Source of the DNA: Vespula vulgaris | Taxonomy: Eukaryota > Arthropoda > Insecta > Hymenoptera > Vespidae | Direction of reading: 5' to 3' | Assembly (NCBI RefSeq): GCF_905475345.1 | Contig: NC_066587.1 | Coordinates: 14,096,058 to 14,160,057 of the forward strand | DNA length: 64,000 nucleotides | Shown: positions 12,331 to 25,203 of the stretch, piece after piece | Layout of the letters: every line of letters starts with the position of its first letter | Numbering within the stretch: the first letter of the stretch is position 1 | Program-made: the position numbers and the translations under genes | Notes under the pieces: model-generated | The model's database searches: none | What the model saw: only the letters and a program-made list of their open reading frames with translations | Told to the model about the DNA's origin: nothing

Positions 12331-15300
12331 AAGATATTTCGACGTTACTAGTGATAATTTACAAAGAGAATTACATTTCTCTTTTGTTATTGTTATGCGA
12401 ATAAATGAAGTGATTCACAGTCAATCAATCAGAGAGATATGTCAAATACTAGTCAGTATTTCCAAAAATATTTCTATTTATAAAATTACGAAACATTGTT
12501 ATAACTTTTTCAATTATATTTGTTGATTTATAATGAAAATTTTGAATAACTTTTGAAATGAATTTTATAATGTGCAATTTTTTTATTGTTTTTCACTTTT
12601 TGATCAATTTTTTATCACTTCTGTGAGATACATTGAAAACTTTAATTATAATATTGATTCTAAGTTCATGTAAAATATTAATTGCTATACATTTTAACAA
12701 GTTGACCAGATTAATAAATGTTTAAAAATAAAGTATTAAATGTATGCAAGTGATCATTACACTACTGCTTTTAAATATACGAGCGAATTATGATGTTAAA
12801 TCTTGTTTTGCTTCAAAATTTTTTAACAAATTTATTATATTGATTTTTGCCTTTATAAAAACACGTATCATGATATTCTATAAATGTATAATAAATTCAA
12901 TTTTACAGTATAACAAATATAGCCGTTCATGATTTTTAAGTTACAGCAATAAATGACAAATATGTGGTGACATATTTCTCTAGCCAAATGTTACAATGTT
13001 TTTTAATTAAATATGTACCATGTGTATTCGGTGCCTTAAAAACCATGAACAAAGAATAACTACATTCAAGGACGCATTGAAACCACATAGTTCCTTAGTA
13101 CACGAAATTTTACATACATATATATGTAAAATGCCAAGTAACTATGTTGCATTTAATAATTATAAAATATTTAAATTTTGTTTTAAGTTTTAAAGATGAT
13201 TTGATGCTTCATTCTGTTTAAATCAGTATTGCTCGATAAATAAACGTAATATAGTAAAGAAATAAATACATGCCAATAGCAATAAGCACTAATATATCAT
13301 TCGACCATGGTAGCTATATAAACAATTATTTACTGATGTAATATTGACAAAGAAAAGCGGGTAGTACATAAAAGAGTGAATCTATTGATACTGTATTCTG
13401 AAGTGTTGATATATAATAATAATTATTATTATATTTACAAGAATCAAGGCTAGAGAATAAAAAGTATTCATTTTTTGTAGAAAATAAAAAATTCTTATAT
13501 TACGATTTGTTATTCTTTAGAATAAATTTTAGTTTAATAATCCAAATTGTTTATAAATTAAAATATTCTTTTATGCATATAGTTTATGCTATCCATCTTT
13601 TCTCTCACTATTATATTCTATTTTATATAGATATATATATATATAAAATACGTATCTCTATACAGTATCTTTTGTTGAAGATGTCCATTTAAAGCAATAA
13701 ATGCTGATTGATAAATGTTTATAAATATTTTACAGTCGAAGCGAAAAAATAAATAAAAGAAATAACAGTATTTACATTGTAAATCAGTCATACATTATTT
13801 AGAAGAAATGTGAACAAATATCATTGTGAAAAAATAGAGTAAATATTATACTCACTTTCTCAAATAATGGTGTAACATTTAGTTATGCACCTCATTGTTA
13901 GTTACATTTAAAGTTTCATAATTATAAGAATTTTATAATGTAAGTAGTAATGCACAGTGAAATACAGTGAAATAGTTCTTACTATTAAGAAGATTATTAT
14001 GAATTTAATTTTTATTACCGATTTTAAGAGTCTCCAGTTACTCGTAGAAAGTGCCTACAAAGTAACATAGAAAATATAACAAATCAGCTTTTATTTCTTT
14101 TTATTGTAAAATAAATGCCAATTGTACTTTTCTAGTCTGAAACATCAGTGTGTTACCATGGTCAAAGTCTCAATTGATCCTTATGGGAAAGTATTGTATC
14201 ATAAACACTGCTTTATGTACCAGTTGCCATTTTACAAAATCTGTAATGTAAAGCAGTGTATGTTTAAGATCTTTTGAACTTTATTCACAATTAGCATGTG
14301 TCAAGAGTAAATGAGTTTGTGTACATGATAGCAATGAATGATTATATATAAATTAAAATATCTGTTGCTGAATTTAATTACAGAAGCGTTGTCTAATTCA
14401 AATATATGATGCAGTACTAGTAAATAATTCAGAAGAGTAATCTGTCAATCTATGTCACGTTTTTAAGAAAGATAACAAATAGAAGTATTAAAAATAAACA
14501 CTAAAACCAAAATATTATAAATAAGCTTATTCCTTAGCTTGTTCTCTACACTTAGAAATACAGTTTCCATATCTTACACATTTTTAAAGGATAACATTTG
14601 TTATGAGCCATTTTGTTATATACAATTTTTTTGATGTCTGTTAAATAAAAAATAATGTATTTATATTACACATAACGCTTTCTGTAGTTAAATTTAGATT
14701 CTCATCAAGAACTGCACAATTCTAGTATATAGAAGATTTAGTTAAAACAAAACGAAAATGAAGAAGCTTAATGTCATTAAGATTATGATTCAATTAATTG
14801 TCCATCTTAGATAATTTCATTGTCAACGAAATGTATAGTCATTGAAGAATCACTTTTGCATAAGGATTAGAATTTTAGAATATTACTTGACATAAGTACA
14901 TGAATAGGGATATTTATTATAGCATTTTTACTAAAAAAAAGTGTACATCAAAACATTATCTTGTTACATGTTTTTACTTATATTTATATTTATATTTTAT
15001 TTATACTATTTGTCTTATGCTATAATTAATAATAATTGATTTATTTATATTTGCTTTCTCTACATCTAAAATAAATAAATTATTAATTATTTAGCAAAAC
15101 TTTGCGATAGTAGATTCTTCAATGAAACAAAGTCTACAAGAATTTTTTGCATTTTAGCTTATTAGATGAAATGCAATGACATAGTTGTACAAATAATATT
15201 ATTTGTTCGAAATTGTATTAAATATTTTATTTCTTTTCAAAAATATTATTATTATTCTGATGTCCTGTCTCTGTATTCATGAAATAATTATATTGTATGA

Positions 15301-16303
15301 AATTTATTAGTACAATCTTTTCTCTTTTTATTTTCGATAATTGTACATTTGTGCAGGACTGAAGAAATCAACTCAAGAAGCTTGCAAACTTAAGAATCTT
15401 ATATTTCAACATATAGTTTATCTGTTATAATGTTTATCCCCCATTGACAATATGTTTCGAAATATATTATTGTTAGAAGTTAAAGATGATGTTTTAATTA
15501 ATATAACTTCCTTCAATTTTATATCCTTTGACTTATAAATTTGATCTAATTTATCTAAAATTTAATAGATCTAACAGTTTGTTAACTGTACCATGATATT
15601 TTACACTGATAATATTTAACAAGAATTGATAATAATTTAGAACTATTTAAAATACTTAATTGTTAATTGTTATTTCAAGATTTCATCATTAATCGACGAT
15701 TTTTATTTATTAACAATATAGAAATTTTATTTTCTATTATAGATTCTATATTAAAATTTTTTTTTAAATTAAAAAAATAATGTTATTGCGCTATAACATT
15801 TCTTTTTGCACTTAGTAATCACTTGAACGAACTATGAAAAAATATCAAATCATATTTATCATGCAAAGTACAATATTTCTGATAAATATAGTATTTTAAA
15901 GAAGACTGATAATACGTGCCTCTGGGTAAGCATTGTACGATTCGAACATTGAAATATTTCGTAATGATTCCAAGCGAACGATTACTAAAGTTAGCTGGGA
16001 AAAAATAAATCAGACACGAACATTTTGTAACGGTAATACTTTGCCTAATTTTAATAAATTTAGCTATATAACTTTCTAATTCCTGAAATGGAGATTAACT
16101 CAACTTTACGTAAGATCTCCATAACCTGTCTTCAAATCTCATTTTCCTATGTAATTTTCCTATGTAATTTTTGCGAATACAACAATATGTATAGCAAATA
16201 CTTTTATAATAAAAAACATAATTTACTGTAACAAACAAAATAGTAGTGCGTTCTCTTATAAAAAGATATATATATAAATAAAAATCATTTAATATGTATT
16301 TAA
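12331..16303. other. Non-coding stretch between syntrophin and AIP 3' ends
   Basis: About 4 kb of AT-rich DNA between two convergent genes. Several AATAAA signals follow syntrophin (12713, 12727 and later ones), so part is probably alternative 3' UTR. The AIP 3' UTR lies just left of 16304. The longest open frames are short, AT-driven and unlike any protein. I see no RNA gene or repeat structure. Confidence 0.6.
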
Positions 16304-17681
16304 TTATTTAAACATTTGTACGAGTTTTTTTTGTTGTATTCTATCCTTTTCTTTTATGGTTGTTGAAAATGCTTGTAATTCTTTATCAATCATATTCTGC
16401 AAGGAAGGATCTAATTCTGCAACTTTTTTCAAATCTTTGGTAGCTTTTTCTTCATCCCATGTACCAATATAAGCTTTTCCCCTTCTGTATAAAGCTTTTG
16501 CATTATCTAACAAGAATTAATAAATTTTAAGCTGGATAATTTCTTCTTTTAATATCTGTATAAACAAATAATACAAACCTGGTTCAATTTTTAAAACTGT
16601 TGTACAATGTTCTACAACTGAATAATATTCTTTTTTTATTAATTTACATTGAGCATAATTTAATAATAATGGAACTTTCATTTTATTTAAAGTTAACCAC
16701 TCATCATCATTTGGTTTTTCCCTGAAAATTTAGACAAGTTTAAAGTATTTAGATTTATACTAATAATTATTATCAAAATACTTAAATACTAACGCAAGCA
16801 TAAGCTGTTCTAAAATTCCAATAGCTTTGGCATACATTTCAGCAGCTCTATCATAATCTTTTTTTCTGAAAAAAACATTTCCTTTCTCCTTTAAATCTGG
16901 TACACTTTTAAGTTTTTCATCCTCTGTCATCTGCCATGTTTCCTTTTCATATTCATTTGGTAATATTATTTGTATAAGCTCTATAATATTGTATATATTT
17001 CTTATATAAAAATCACAAAAAAAATATAATTTTAAGAAAAAATAAAATTGTATACCTATTGTAAATTCTAAATCTTGGGGATATTTAATAAGTTCATTTA
17101 AATCTTCATACCCAATTCCTTCATTTTGTAAAGTAACTCCACAACAATGATGACTACGCTTTTCAGATTGTGGTTTACCTACTTCTCTCAATGTTTTAGA
17201 TACAAAAGGGTATGCAGTAACTAGCTGAAACAATTAGTAAAATAAAAAATGTACAGTAATAGTTATTTAATTATTTTGTATGATAGATCTATATACAACA
17301 TACATACACTTTTATCTATTTTAAAACAAGCTACTTCATTTAATGCCATTTTTTGTACAATTATTTCCCATACTTCAAGCTTAAACTTTTTTCCTAAAAT
17401 TAATTCCATTGGAGATCCCATAGTTTTACTGTCATCTATCACTGTTTTATTAGTATCACATTTTGTTGTTTTAAAATGAAATACAACCTAAATAATATTT
17501 TATATATTTTTATTTGATAAACCACATAAATTCTAAACACTAATAATGAAACGTTGTCAAAATTACAGTAAAAATATATAAATGGTAAAAATTATAAACC
17601 TACCTTTGTTCCTGGAACAAAGGTAATATGCTTTGTACCTACATGAATAACAGTTTTTATTATACGTTCTGGATTCTCCAT
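16304..17681 (-). CDS. AIP: AH receptor-interacting protein (AIP) immunophilin-like co-chaperone
   Basis: A cytosolic Hsp90/Hsp70 co-chaperone with an FKBP-like N-terminal domain and C-terminal TPRs that bind chaperone tails and clients such as the Ah receptor. Minus-strand exons: 17604-17681, 17308-17487, 17056-17224, 16794-16980, 16579-16721, 16304-16506. Phases match; 319 residues (human AIP is 330). Seen: DDSKTMGSPMELILGKKFKL in the FKBP-like domain (about 48-70), SHHCCGVTLQ, the linker ETWQMTEDEKLKSVPDLKEK, then TPR segments KGNVFFRKKDYDRAAEMYAK, LLLNYAQCKLIKKEYYSVVE and AKALYRRGKAYIGTWDEEKA, and a final helix. The first domain is FKBP-like in fold; AIP members generally lack isomerase activity, which I infer here too. 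It lies head-to-head with the serine hydrolase. Confidence 0.94.
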
Positions 17682-19539
17682 TGCTATATATTTATAGTAT
17701 ATAAATATTCTAAGAGGATTGAATAAGTTATATATATGATATACAATAACTAGATACTTATAATAGATATTTCATTAAATAACTTTAATTATTTAAAATT
17801 AATCATTTTTTATCGTTTTTTTCTGTGTCAATATTATTTTCCCACAGTATATGTCAATACTATTTACCCAATGCCACTTAAAACGTGTGTGACTGCAGCG
17901 ACGAGTGCGGGAAAAAATAAACTAAAAGCGCATTAGGAGAACCTTATCTTCTCTCAATTCATCGTGTTGATATGTATGCTTGCGTAGACAGGCTATACTC
18001 CTTATGTTGTCGACGCGCGTAAATTGAAGAATTGAGTAGACAGTAAAATATCAGATGTATGATCATCAAATTTTATATAACAGTTGGTATAAAGTCGATA
18101 CGTATTCCGTAAAACAAATAAAATGTACGATTTTAAAATTTTTAAATGTTAATACTTTTCTTATAATCGATTGATATTATATGCATTATTTGTTTTGCAT
18201 CTATTATATGGTAATAAACGTAATAATGTTATACAGAAAAAAACTAATAGATATATTTACGTCCCATTGCAAAAGATAATACAATTTTTCGTTCTTCGTT
18301 TATATTATCATATTATTCTTGAACCACTAAGGCCATAGTTGAGACTTGATTATGATGTTCTTGTCATACGTCAAGATCTTTTTTACAAATATCATTTTGC
18401 AAATTAGATCGCAATAATAATACATTTTTATGTATGTATATATAAATCAAATAATATTTCGGAATAACAACAGAATCTGTATGGAGATTTAGTCAAAAAT
18501 AATAAAAGACGATATAAAAAGGAAATTATTTCTAAAATAGCCTAAAAATTATTGCGAAGTAATTTTAAATTAATTATATTGAGAAATAAAAAATTAGATA
18601 TAACTCGATATTCAACATCATAACAATACAATGCATGAAATTCATATAGGGTGTTGTAAGAATTTATATCATAAATTTTTTTGGTTGCAATTTTTGTCCG
18701 ATTTTGGTAATCAAGGTCTCATTCGAAAAATAAAGATTTTTTATATGAGATTGTCTTTTCAAATTTTTGAAAAATATTACTTTATTTGCAAAAAATCACA
18801 TCCAAAAATGGGTAATTTACAAAAATAATTTTTACACAAGTAAAAGCTTCTTTTAAAATAATAATCTCATGTAAAAAATCTTTATTTTTCGAGTAAGCCC
18901 TTGAACAACAAAATCTGATAAAAATTATTACTATGAAAATTTATGGCGTAAGCTCTTGTAAATATATCGGAACAGGAAAAAGAACCAAACGAAATAAATT
19001 TTTCTATTTATATTCTATTTATGATATACAATGATAAATTACAAGATAATAAAATATTTTCCGTTTGAAGAATATTATGGTTTACTTTAAACGACGGAAA
19101 CTATAGTGATTTGTATAGTTATTTATATATCATAATGTAGAAAATTTACTTATCTGATTTACTATATTATCGTATAGTAAATTTTAATTCGATTTTATAT
19201 AGTTCATGCGAATAATGTCAGTAGGATGCTATAGTCGTGTTATGATTTTTGTGTAATTGGCAGTATCGTATGGAAACAATACGTTACACAATTTCAACAT
19301 AGAAGTCCAACATACAAAAGTATTGCTTACATCATAACATTTATTGAAGTATAAGAAGTTGGATGCACTTTGAAACGACAGTGACTAACATTTTTTGTCA
19401 TCTATATTACTGCAAATATTGATCCTGTGGTAGAGTAACATGTGTTATTAAATATAGTTATCAATTGGTTAAAATCATATTTCATATTTATCATTTATCA
19501 ATCAATATAATTAAAATAATAATATTTAAATTTAGAAAA
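17682..19539. promoter_or_regulatory. Divergent spacer between AIP and the serine hydrolase
   Basis: About 1.86 kb holding both 5' ends. A modest CG-richer patch at about 17880-18030 next to AIP is the best promoter candidate for that gene. The long inverted repeat at 18654-18957 lies in the middle. No coding frame is supported. Confidence 0.45.
18654..18957. mobile_element. Long inverted repeat, MITE-like
   Basis: The left arm core 18711-18752 and the right arm core 18863-18904 are reverse complements over about 42 bp with only a few mismatches; both contain CGAAAAATAAAGATTTTTTA read in the arm direction. Weaker complementarity goes outward on both sides, including a shared CATAAATTTT block, to about 18654 and 18957, and partly inward. 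Total length is about 300 bp with no open frame. Size and foldback shape suit a non-autonomous DNA element or an old inverted duplication. I cannot see a clear target-site duplication, so element type and exact ends are uncertain. Confidence 0.55.
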
Positions 19540-21476
19540 ATGGATACTACAAATATTACCGAAAAAGATGAGTCATCTATTAGTGATACAAATGGGTATA
19601 AGCAACAAGGTAAGATTTTATTTAGTAAATATATAACCATGTATATATACATGTATTTTGAACTTTTATTATAATATTATCATAAAATAATGTCTATATT
19701 TGTGTGTTGTTTGAATATAATTCTTGTGATATTTAACAAAAAATTTTCTTTTCTAGATCCTGAAGATATACAAATTCCTGTACCTTGGGGCTATATAAGC
19801 GGTTAGTATAAATTATATTTTATTGACCTTTTTTTCTTTTCTTCCTTTCAGTTTGATATATAAATGAATATATAAAATACGTAAAATTTGTTCTTATTAT
19901 ATTGGTTAGATTCAAAAAAGAAAAAAAAAAAAAAAAAGAAATTCATAGTAATGAAACATTTAGGAAAATTGTGGGGATCAAGAGACAAACAACCAATATT
20001 GGCAATACATGGCTGGCAGGACAATGCAGGGAGCTTCGACAGCTTGGCACCATTATTATCGTTAAATCTGCCCGTTCTCAGCATAGATCTGCCTGGCCAT
20101 GGTTACTCCTCTCACATGCCATCTGGACAATTCTACTATATATTTTGGGATGGGGTTATCATTCTACGTAGAATTGTTAAACATTACAAGTGGAACAAGG
20201 TTAGCCAGCAGTCAAAGTTATACAACGATGATATTTATTTATTATATATTAATATAATTTTCATTCATACTGACAATGATTTCGATTTTATTACATGTTC
20301 AATTTTCGTTTGTAGATCTTATTTTAATAATTTGTACAACGATGCTCATGCCTTTATTTGATCATATATTAAAATATAGGTTGTTTCTTTTTTGTTATTT
20401 AATAGAAATTTAAGTATTTCTTTCTATTCTAGGAAATATTACATGTATGATAAATCTGAATACGTATTATATAGGTAATATTATTTTGATAACTCCATGA
20501 ATGTTCACTATTAATATTTCATATTTGATACTTAATTCAAATAATATATTATTATTATATTAGTTATTATTGCATTAATAATAATATATTATTATTGCAT
20601 ATTTCTATAACAATTATGTTATAGAAATACAATATATTGATTATCTAATATAATGAAAATCATTTTAATCTATATTGAAAAAGGTTGACTGTTACAATTT
20701 ATGTTAAATTCTATGTTATGCATAATACATATTTTATTTTATCAACTAAATTATGTACTATTACGCAGAGAAAGAATTGTAAAATTTTGAGGATCAATTT
20801 AATTCTTATAATTCCAATGATAACATTGTAAGGTCGTTGTATAACTATATTGTAAAAACCCTATTGAATAGGGTATAATATTTTTAATTCTGCTGTAACT
20901 TTGTTTCATTTTGAGACATTGTTTAAGGACTTTCAAGATGTGATATATAACTTGAGCAGAAGAATATTATGATAGAATCATAACTGCATTTTGGAAAAAG
21001 AGGTAATAATTATGTCAGTAACATTATTACTTACCTACAGGCAAATGGTGGGGCCCTCGATGGGTTCAACCAATAGTGGCACTACATGGTCGTCAAGATA
21101 ATGCAGGCAGTTTTGATACCTTGATCCCATTACTTCCTGATGATATTTCAGTACTTTGTTTGGATATGCCTGGGCATGGTTTATCATCTCATTATCCAAA
21201 AAGTCAATACTATTATGTTTATTGGGATGGTGTCATAATTCTACGTAGAATCGTAAAATATTTCAAGTGGACTAAGGTTAGCGAGTGGGACCAATTGTAA
21301 ATAATGTGAAAATGAATAATGTGTATTGTCACAATATTTTTTTCTACATTTTAATTAGCACTTTAATATTTAAATGTAACAGTCATCCTTGTAAATCCAA
21401 ATTATAAAAATTATTATCAATTTTAATATATTGCATGTTAATTTTATATATTATATACATATATATATATACATAC

Positions 21477-21521
<45 letters not shown>

Positions 21522-22294
21522 CACACATATATGTATTAGCACTAGCATAAGTTTTATTTGATGTTAGTTTGTTAAATTATCTATTTCTTCTTTATTAATT
21601 ATTTCATTTTGGATATAGGTGAAATTGCTGGGACATTCACTGGGTGGAGCAATATCATTTTTGTATGCTGCATCTTATCCCAATGAAGTAGATATTTTGA
21701 TTAGTTTGGATATAGTTAGTCCTAGTGTAAGGGATATAACTAAGACTGCAGCAATAACAGGAGATCACATTGATAAATTCTTAAAATATGAAAATCTTAC
21801 ATTAGATAATATTCCATGTTATGAATATTCTGAAATGATGGGTATAGTTGTAGCTGCTTACAATGGTTCTATAAACGAAAAGGGGGCTGAAATATTAATG
21901 AAACGTGGTATACAAGCTTCGTATATTCCTAAGAAATTTTATTTCTCTCGTGATCCAAGATTGAAGGTAAGTAATAAAATAAAAAGATATTTAGCTTAAA
22001 AATAGCAAAATATATATGTGTGTAACTGACTAAAATTTACAGGTTTCTACACTAGGTATGCTATCCTTAGATTTGGTACTTGCATATGCATCAAAAATAA
22101 CATGTGCATACCTTAACATTCGAGCCATTCCTGGTATGGATTTCGAGCAACCTGAAAATTATCAGAAGGTCCTAGATCAAATAAAAATAAGTGCTAAAAA
22201 ATACGAATACCATGAAGTTAATGGCACTCATCATGTTCATTTGATTAATCCTGAAAGAATTGCACCAATAATAAAGAATTTTATAAGTAATTAA
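19540..22294 (+). CDS. SERHL: Serine hydrolase-like alpha/beta hydrolase (SERHL/kraken type) with duplicated exon
   Basis: A predicted alpha/beta-hydrolase of the SERHL family (kraken in flies); the physiological substrate is not known. Exons: 19540-19609, 19757-19801, then either copy A 19964-20199 or copy B 21041-21276, then 21619-21966 and 22043-22294. With either copy the frame is intact and the protein is 316 residues. Features: an acidic N-terminus, the VPWGYISGK entry, the oxyanion strand LHGRQDNAGSFDTL (B) or IHGWQDNAGSFDSL (A), DMPGHG or DLPGHG, then the nucleophile elbow LLGHSLGGA with Ser about residue 124, and a C-terminal NGTHHVHLINPE that carries the catalytic His (about 296-299). 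No signal peptide. AATAAA at 22385-22390. The family assignment is firm; the splicing model is inferred. Confidence 0.92.
19964..20199 (+). CDS. SERHL alternative exon, copy A
   Basis: A 236-nt exon encoding GKLWGSRDKQPILAIHGWQD and onward to the HYKWNK end, entered in phase 1 and left in phase 0 at an AAG|GTTAGC donor. Its acceptor ends ATTTAG and is preceded by an A17-18 run rather than pyrimidines, so it looks weak. An acceptor at 19908-19909 would add 54 nt in frame, including a poly-Lys stretch. An ATG at 19951 is also in frame, so a separate promoter with copy A as first exon cannot be excluded. Open along its length, with all motif residues kept. Confidence 0.8.
21041..21276 (+). CDS. 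SERHL alternative exon, copy B
   Basis: A 236-nt exon with the same length, phases and donor context (AAG|GTTAGC) as copy A; the acceptor CCTACAG is more standard. It encodes GKWWGPRWVQPIVALHGRQD through to the YFKWTK end. It differs from copy A at 27 of 79 positions, clustered in the strand between LLP and the PGHG motif and around the first residues; the QDNAGSFD and WDGVIILRRIVK blocks are identical. Confidence 0.85.
21452..21534. repeat. AT / ACAT compound microsatellite in a SERHL intron
   Basis: Alternating AT runs and tandem ACAT units, followed by ACACAC, in the intron between copy B and the nucleophile exon. Confidence 0.9.
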
Positions 22295-23197
22295 AGATAA
22301 TATATTCTAGGTAATATGAATATATATAGTGAATTTATTTGATGAATATAATTTTAATAGTGGTGAAATGCAAATCTTTGACTTAATAAATTTAAATTAT
22401 TCTTATAACCTATTACCAAAATGATTATTACCATAAAATCTAAAAAATATTTAGATAATATTTTACTTAAAATTATAGATAAGATAAAGTAAAAATTATA
22501 AAAAATAATTGAGATTAATTCATTTATTTAAATGTGATATCGGTTTGTAAAATATTTAATATAATATTGTAGTAGTAATATTTATGTGCACAAAAATATA
22601 CAAATCGTAATAATATTCTTACGAAATATTCTCATTAAAAAAAAAAATATAATTGTATTCCGAAGGTATTTCTTGGAAAATAAAAAATAATGTGATCATA
22701 TTTATAAAAATAAAGTGATTGGTAATAATCGTAAAATTTTTATATTTTTTGCCGCTTTAAATAAATAAAATAAGTTATGAGTTGTGAAGTAATATTATCC
22801 TAAAACCTATATCATAAGCATGCAAGGACAGTTATTTTTTGCTATAACTTCAAGTGAAAAATAATATTGTCGTTTAGAAGATATTATGTTCCCCACCAAT
22901 ATAAATGATAAAGTATTATTGGGAGGAAGTAGGCAAATGCAACAAACTTATACCAACTTACACTTATGCAACCGCGAATAAGCGATAAGAATAATGGAAG
23001 TCATATTTACTATCAGCTCACCTATTTCTTTTTGTTCTAAATTTTGATCAAATATAAATGTGTATGTATACACACACATATACACACACACGTGCACACG
23101 TACGTATATAATTGACATTATGTATAAGAGAAAAAATATTTATATAATTATTAGATATATCCTATAATATATATTCCACATGGTATCACTTGTGAAA

Positions 23198-23242
<45 letters not shown>

Positions 23243-23880
23243 AATAAAATAACATAAGAGAGAGAGAGAGAGAATTATTTCCGAATTATAAGAATTTTCA
23301 TATATTATATATATTTATTCATATTATAGAAGAAAAGGATATTTTTGAAGATAATAAACATATTGATACAGATGTTTTTGGTTCACAATGACGATGTCGT
23401 ACAGTCGCATTTTATTTATTCAGTTGTCGTTGCTATGCCACGTTGAGTTTTAAAGTTATGTAGTAACATTTTACTTGTTACAACTGTTTTATCTCAGTTT
23501 CTTCGAATATTTAGAAGTGTGCGGAACATATTTATAATAGAAATGTGTTATTAACATAATATTTATAATTATGTAGGTAAGTAAGTTATTAAAATACAGA
23601 TGTTGGTCTTTTCTGACTTTTTAACGATTAAAAAATAAAACTTTTATAAAATGTGAATCATTGGTCATATTGCATTTTTAGAAATTTATAATTGAACTTC
23701 GTAACTATTTTTAATCGGCTTTATGATAAATGATGTGTGTATAGTTTTTAAATAATTTTGTAGAATATACATTTATCCAAGATAAAATCGAAGATAACGC
23801 GTTTAACGTTATGTTGCAAAAGAGACCTATAATATTTATAATATAATAAATGAAAGATTTATAAGTTACATTTTTTTCAG
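22295..23880. other. Intergenic stretch right of SERHL
   Basis: Holds the SERHL 3' UTR, an AT dinucleotide tract at 23200-23238 and a short GA tract at 23257-23273. A GTAAGTAAG donor-like site at about 23578 follows sequence with no long frame and could end a non-coding first exon of the plus-strand candidate at 23881. Nothing else is supported. Confidence 0.45.
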
Positions 23881-25203
23881 AAGGTCAAGATTAGATACAT
23901 GTATATAGCACGGCTTTAAAATAAAACCGTGTAGTAGCATTCCGACAATTTATTGTCTTCGGCTCTTATCAGGACAGTTCAGGAAACGTGGCTGTCCTAT
24001 CGAACATACCACGTTGTATGCGCTGGTAATTACTGTCGATGATAGTGCAGCCACAACATGGAAAATGAATATGAATGTCATTCCTACAGGTGAACGTCGT
24101 ATGGACTTGTCTCTTTTAAATTTGTGCCCTGCTACGAAATCTACAGAATATACACAACCGAAATTTAAGAAATATAACAATTCGATTTTTGATTTACGTG
24201 TAAGTAATATTTCTTGTACGTAATTACGGAAAAATATATATTACATTTTCATCATTTCTGAATTAATTGTTGTAGCCACAAAAAATTATTAATTAACATA
24301 AAAGATCAAGGTGTCTTAACAATAGAGATTATAACATATGTTGATTGATATCATAATAATTATTTCTTTTACGAATTGACTTCATCAGTTATATATATAC
24401 GTATAAATATAAAATGTATATAACTAAAGAAATATATTAAAATGATTGTATTAAGCGGGCACAACTATGTCCGCTATTATTTTTGATTACTATTTTTTTT
24501 TTTTATCATAATTTTAAATGTTTCTACTGAATTATTTTATATGTATATACACATATATATAGTTAATATATTTAATACGAATTACTTATACTAATTTACA
24601 TATAAGCGAGTTAAATTTACCGCTAAACGATCTGATCCATCGATCCTGACGATTAACAAACTTTTCAATTGAAAGTTTGTTCGTTCGGCTCGAGTTATTA
24701 GATCGTAACAACATTCATCATTGTAAATGTTTTGGATGAAGATTAATAATGTGATTAAGAACTTGATCTCTTTTGAAGACGTTTTCGATAAATTGAAGCA
24801 ATTTGTTGTAATTCTTCTTCGGTAGGTGTATAAGCCGCGAGAGTTCTCAAACGTGCTTTAGAAAGCTCCAAGTCCTATTGTGTATCATAGTTTAATAATA
24901 CGATAATTTTTATGTGTCTTCTATGTATTGATTAAAATTGCAAATCTAATAAAACATTATAATACTTTATCGTATATATGTGTCAACAGAATTTTTATAT
25001 TTTTATATATTTTAAATAAAACTAAATTCAAAATGAAAGAATACATTTTGAATACAGAATTGCCTCCGACGATTCTACTCCTCCGTCTTAAAGAAATTCA
25101 CTTTTTTCCATTTCAGTACTATTTACACGAATATTTATCAGAAATTATTAAAACTATCTACACGCGAAAAGTGAGTCATAAAACGCGATATCGATATGCA
25201 TAA
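23881..25203 (+). CDS. Candidate small two-exon gene, unrecognised
   Basis: Not recognised. A TTTTTTCAG acceptor at 23880 opens an exon that ends at a strong GTAAGT donor at 24200. From ATG 24014 the frame is open for 62 codons to that donor (ends KKYNNSIFDLR). A second piece, after a CCATTTCAG acceptor, starts at 25117, keeps phase 0 and reads YYLHEYLSEIIKTIYTRK to a GTGAGT donor at 25171 or on to a stop at 25201-25203. The joined product would be about 90 residues with no known domain. The intron holds an exon of the minus-strand candidate. Splice signals are good, but no homology supports it, so it could be a non-coding RNA. Confidence 0.3.

Noticed and set aside
23950..24180. 76-codon minus-strand frame
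   Set aside because: It is antisense to the plus-strand candidate exon, which has both an acceptor and a strong donor; the minus frame has neither.
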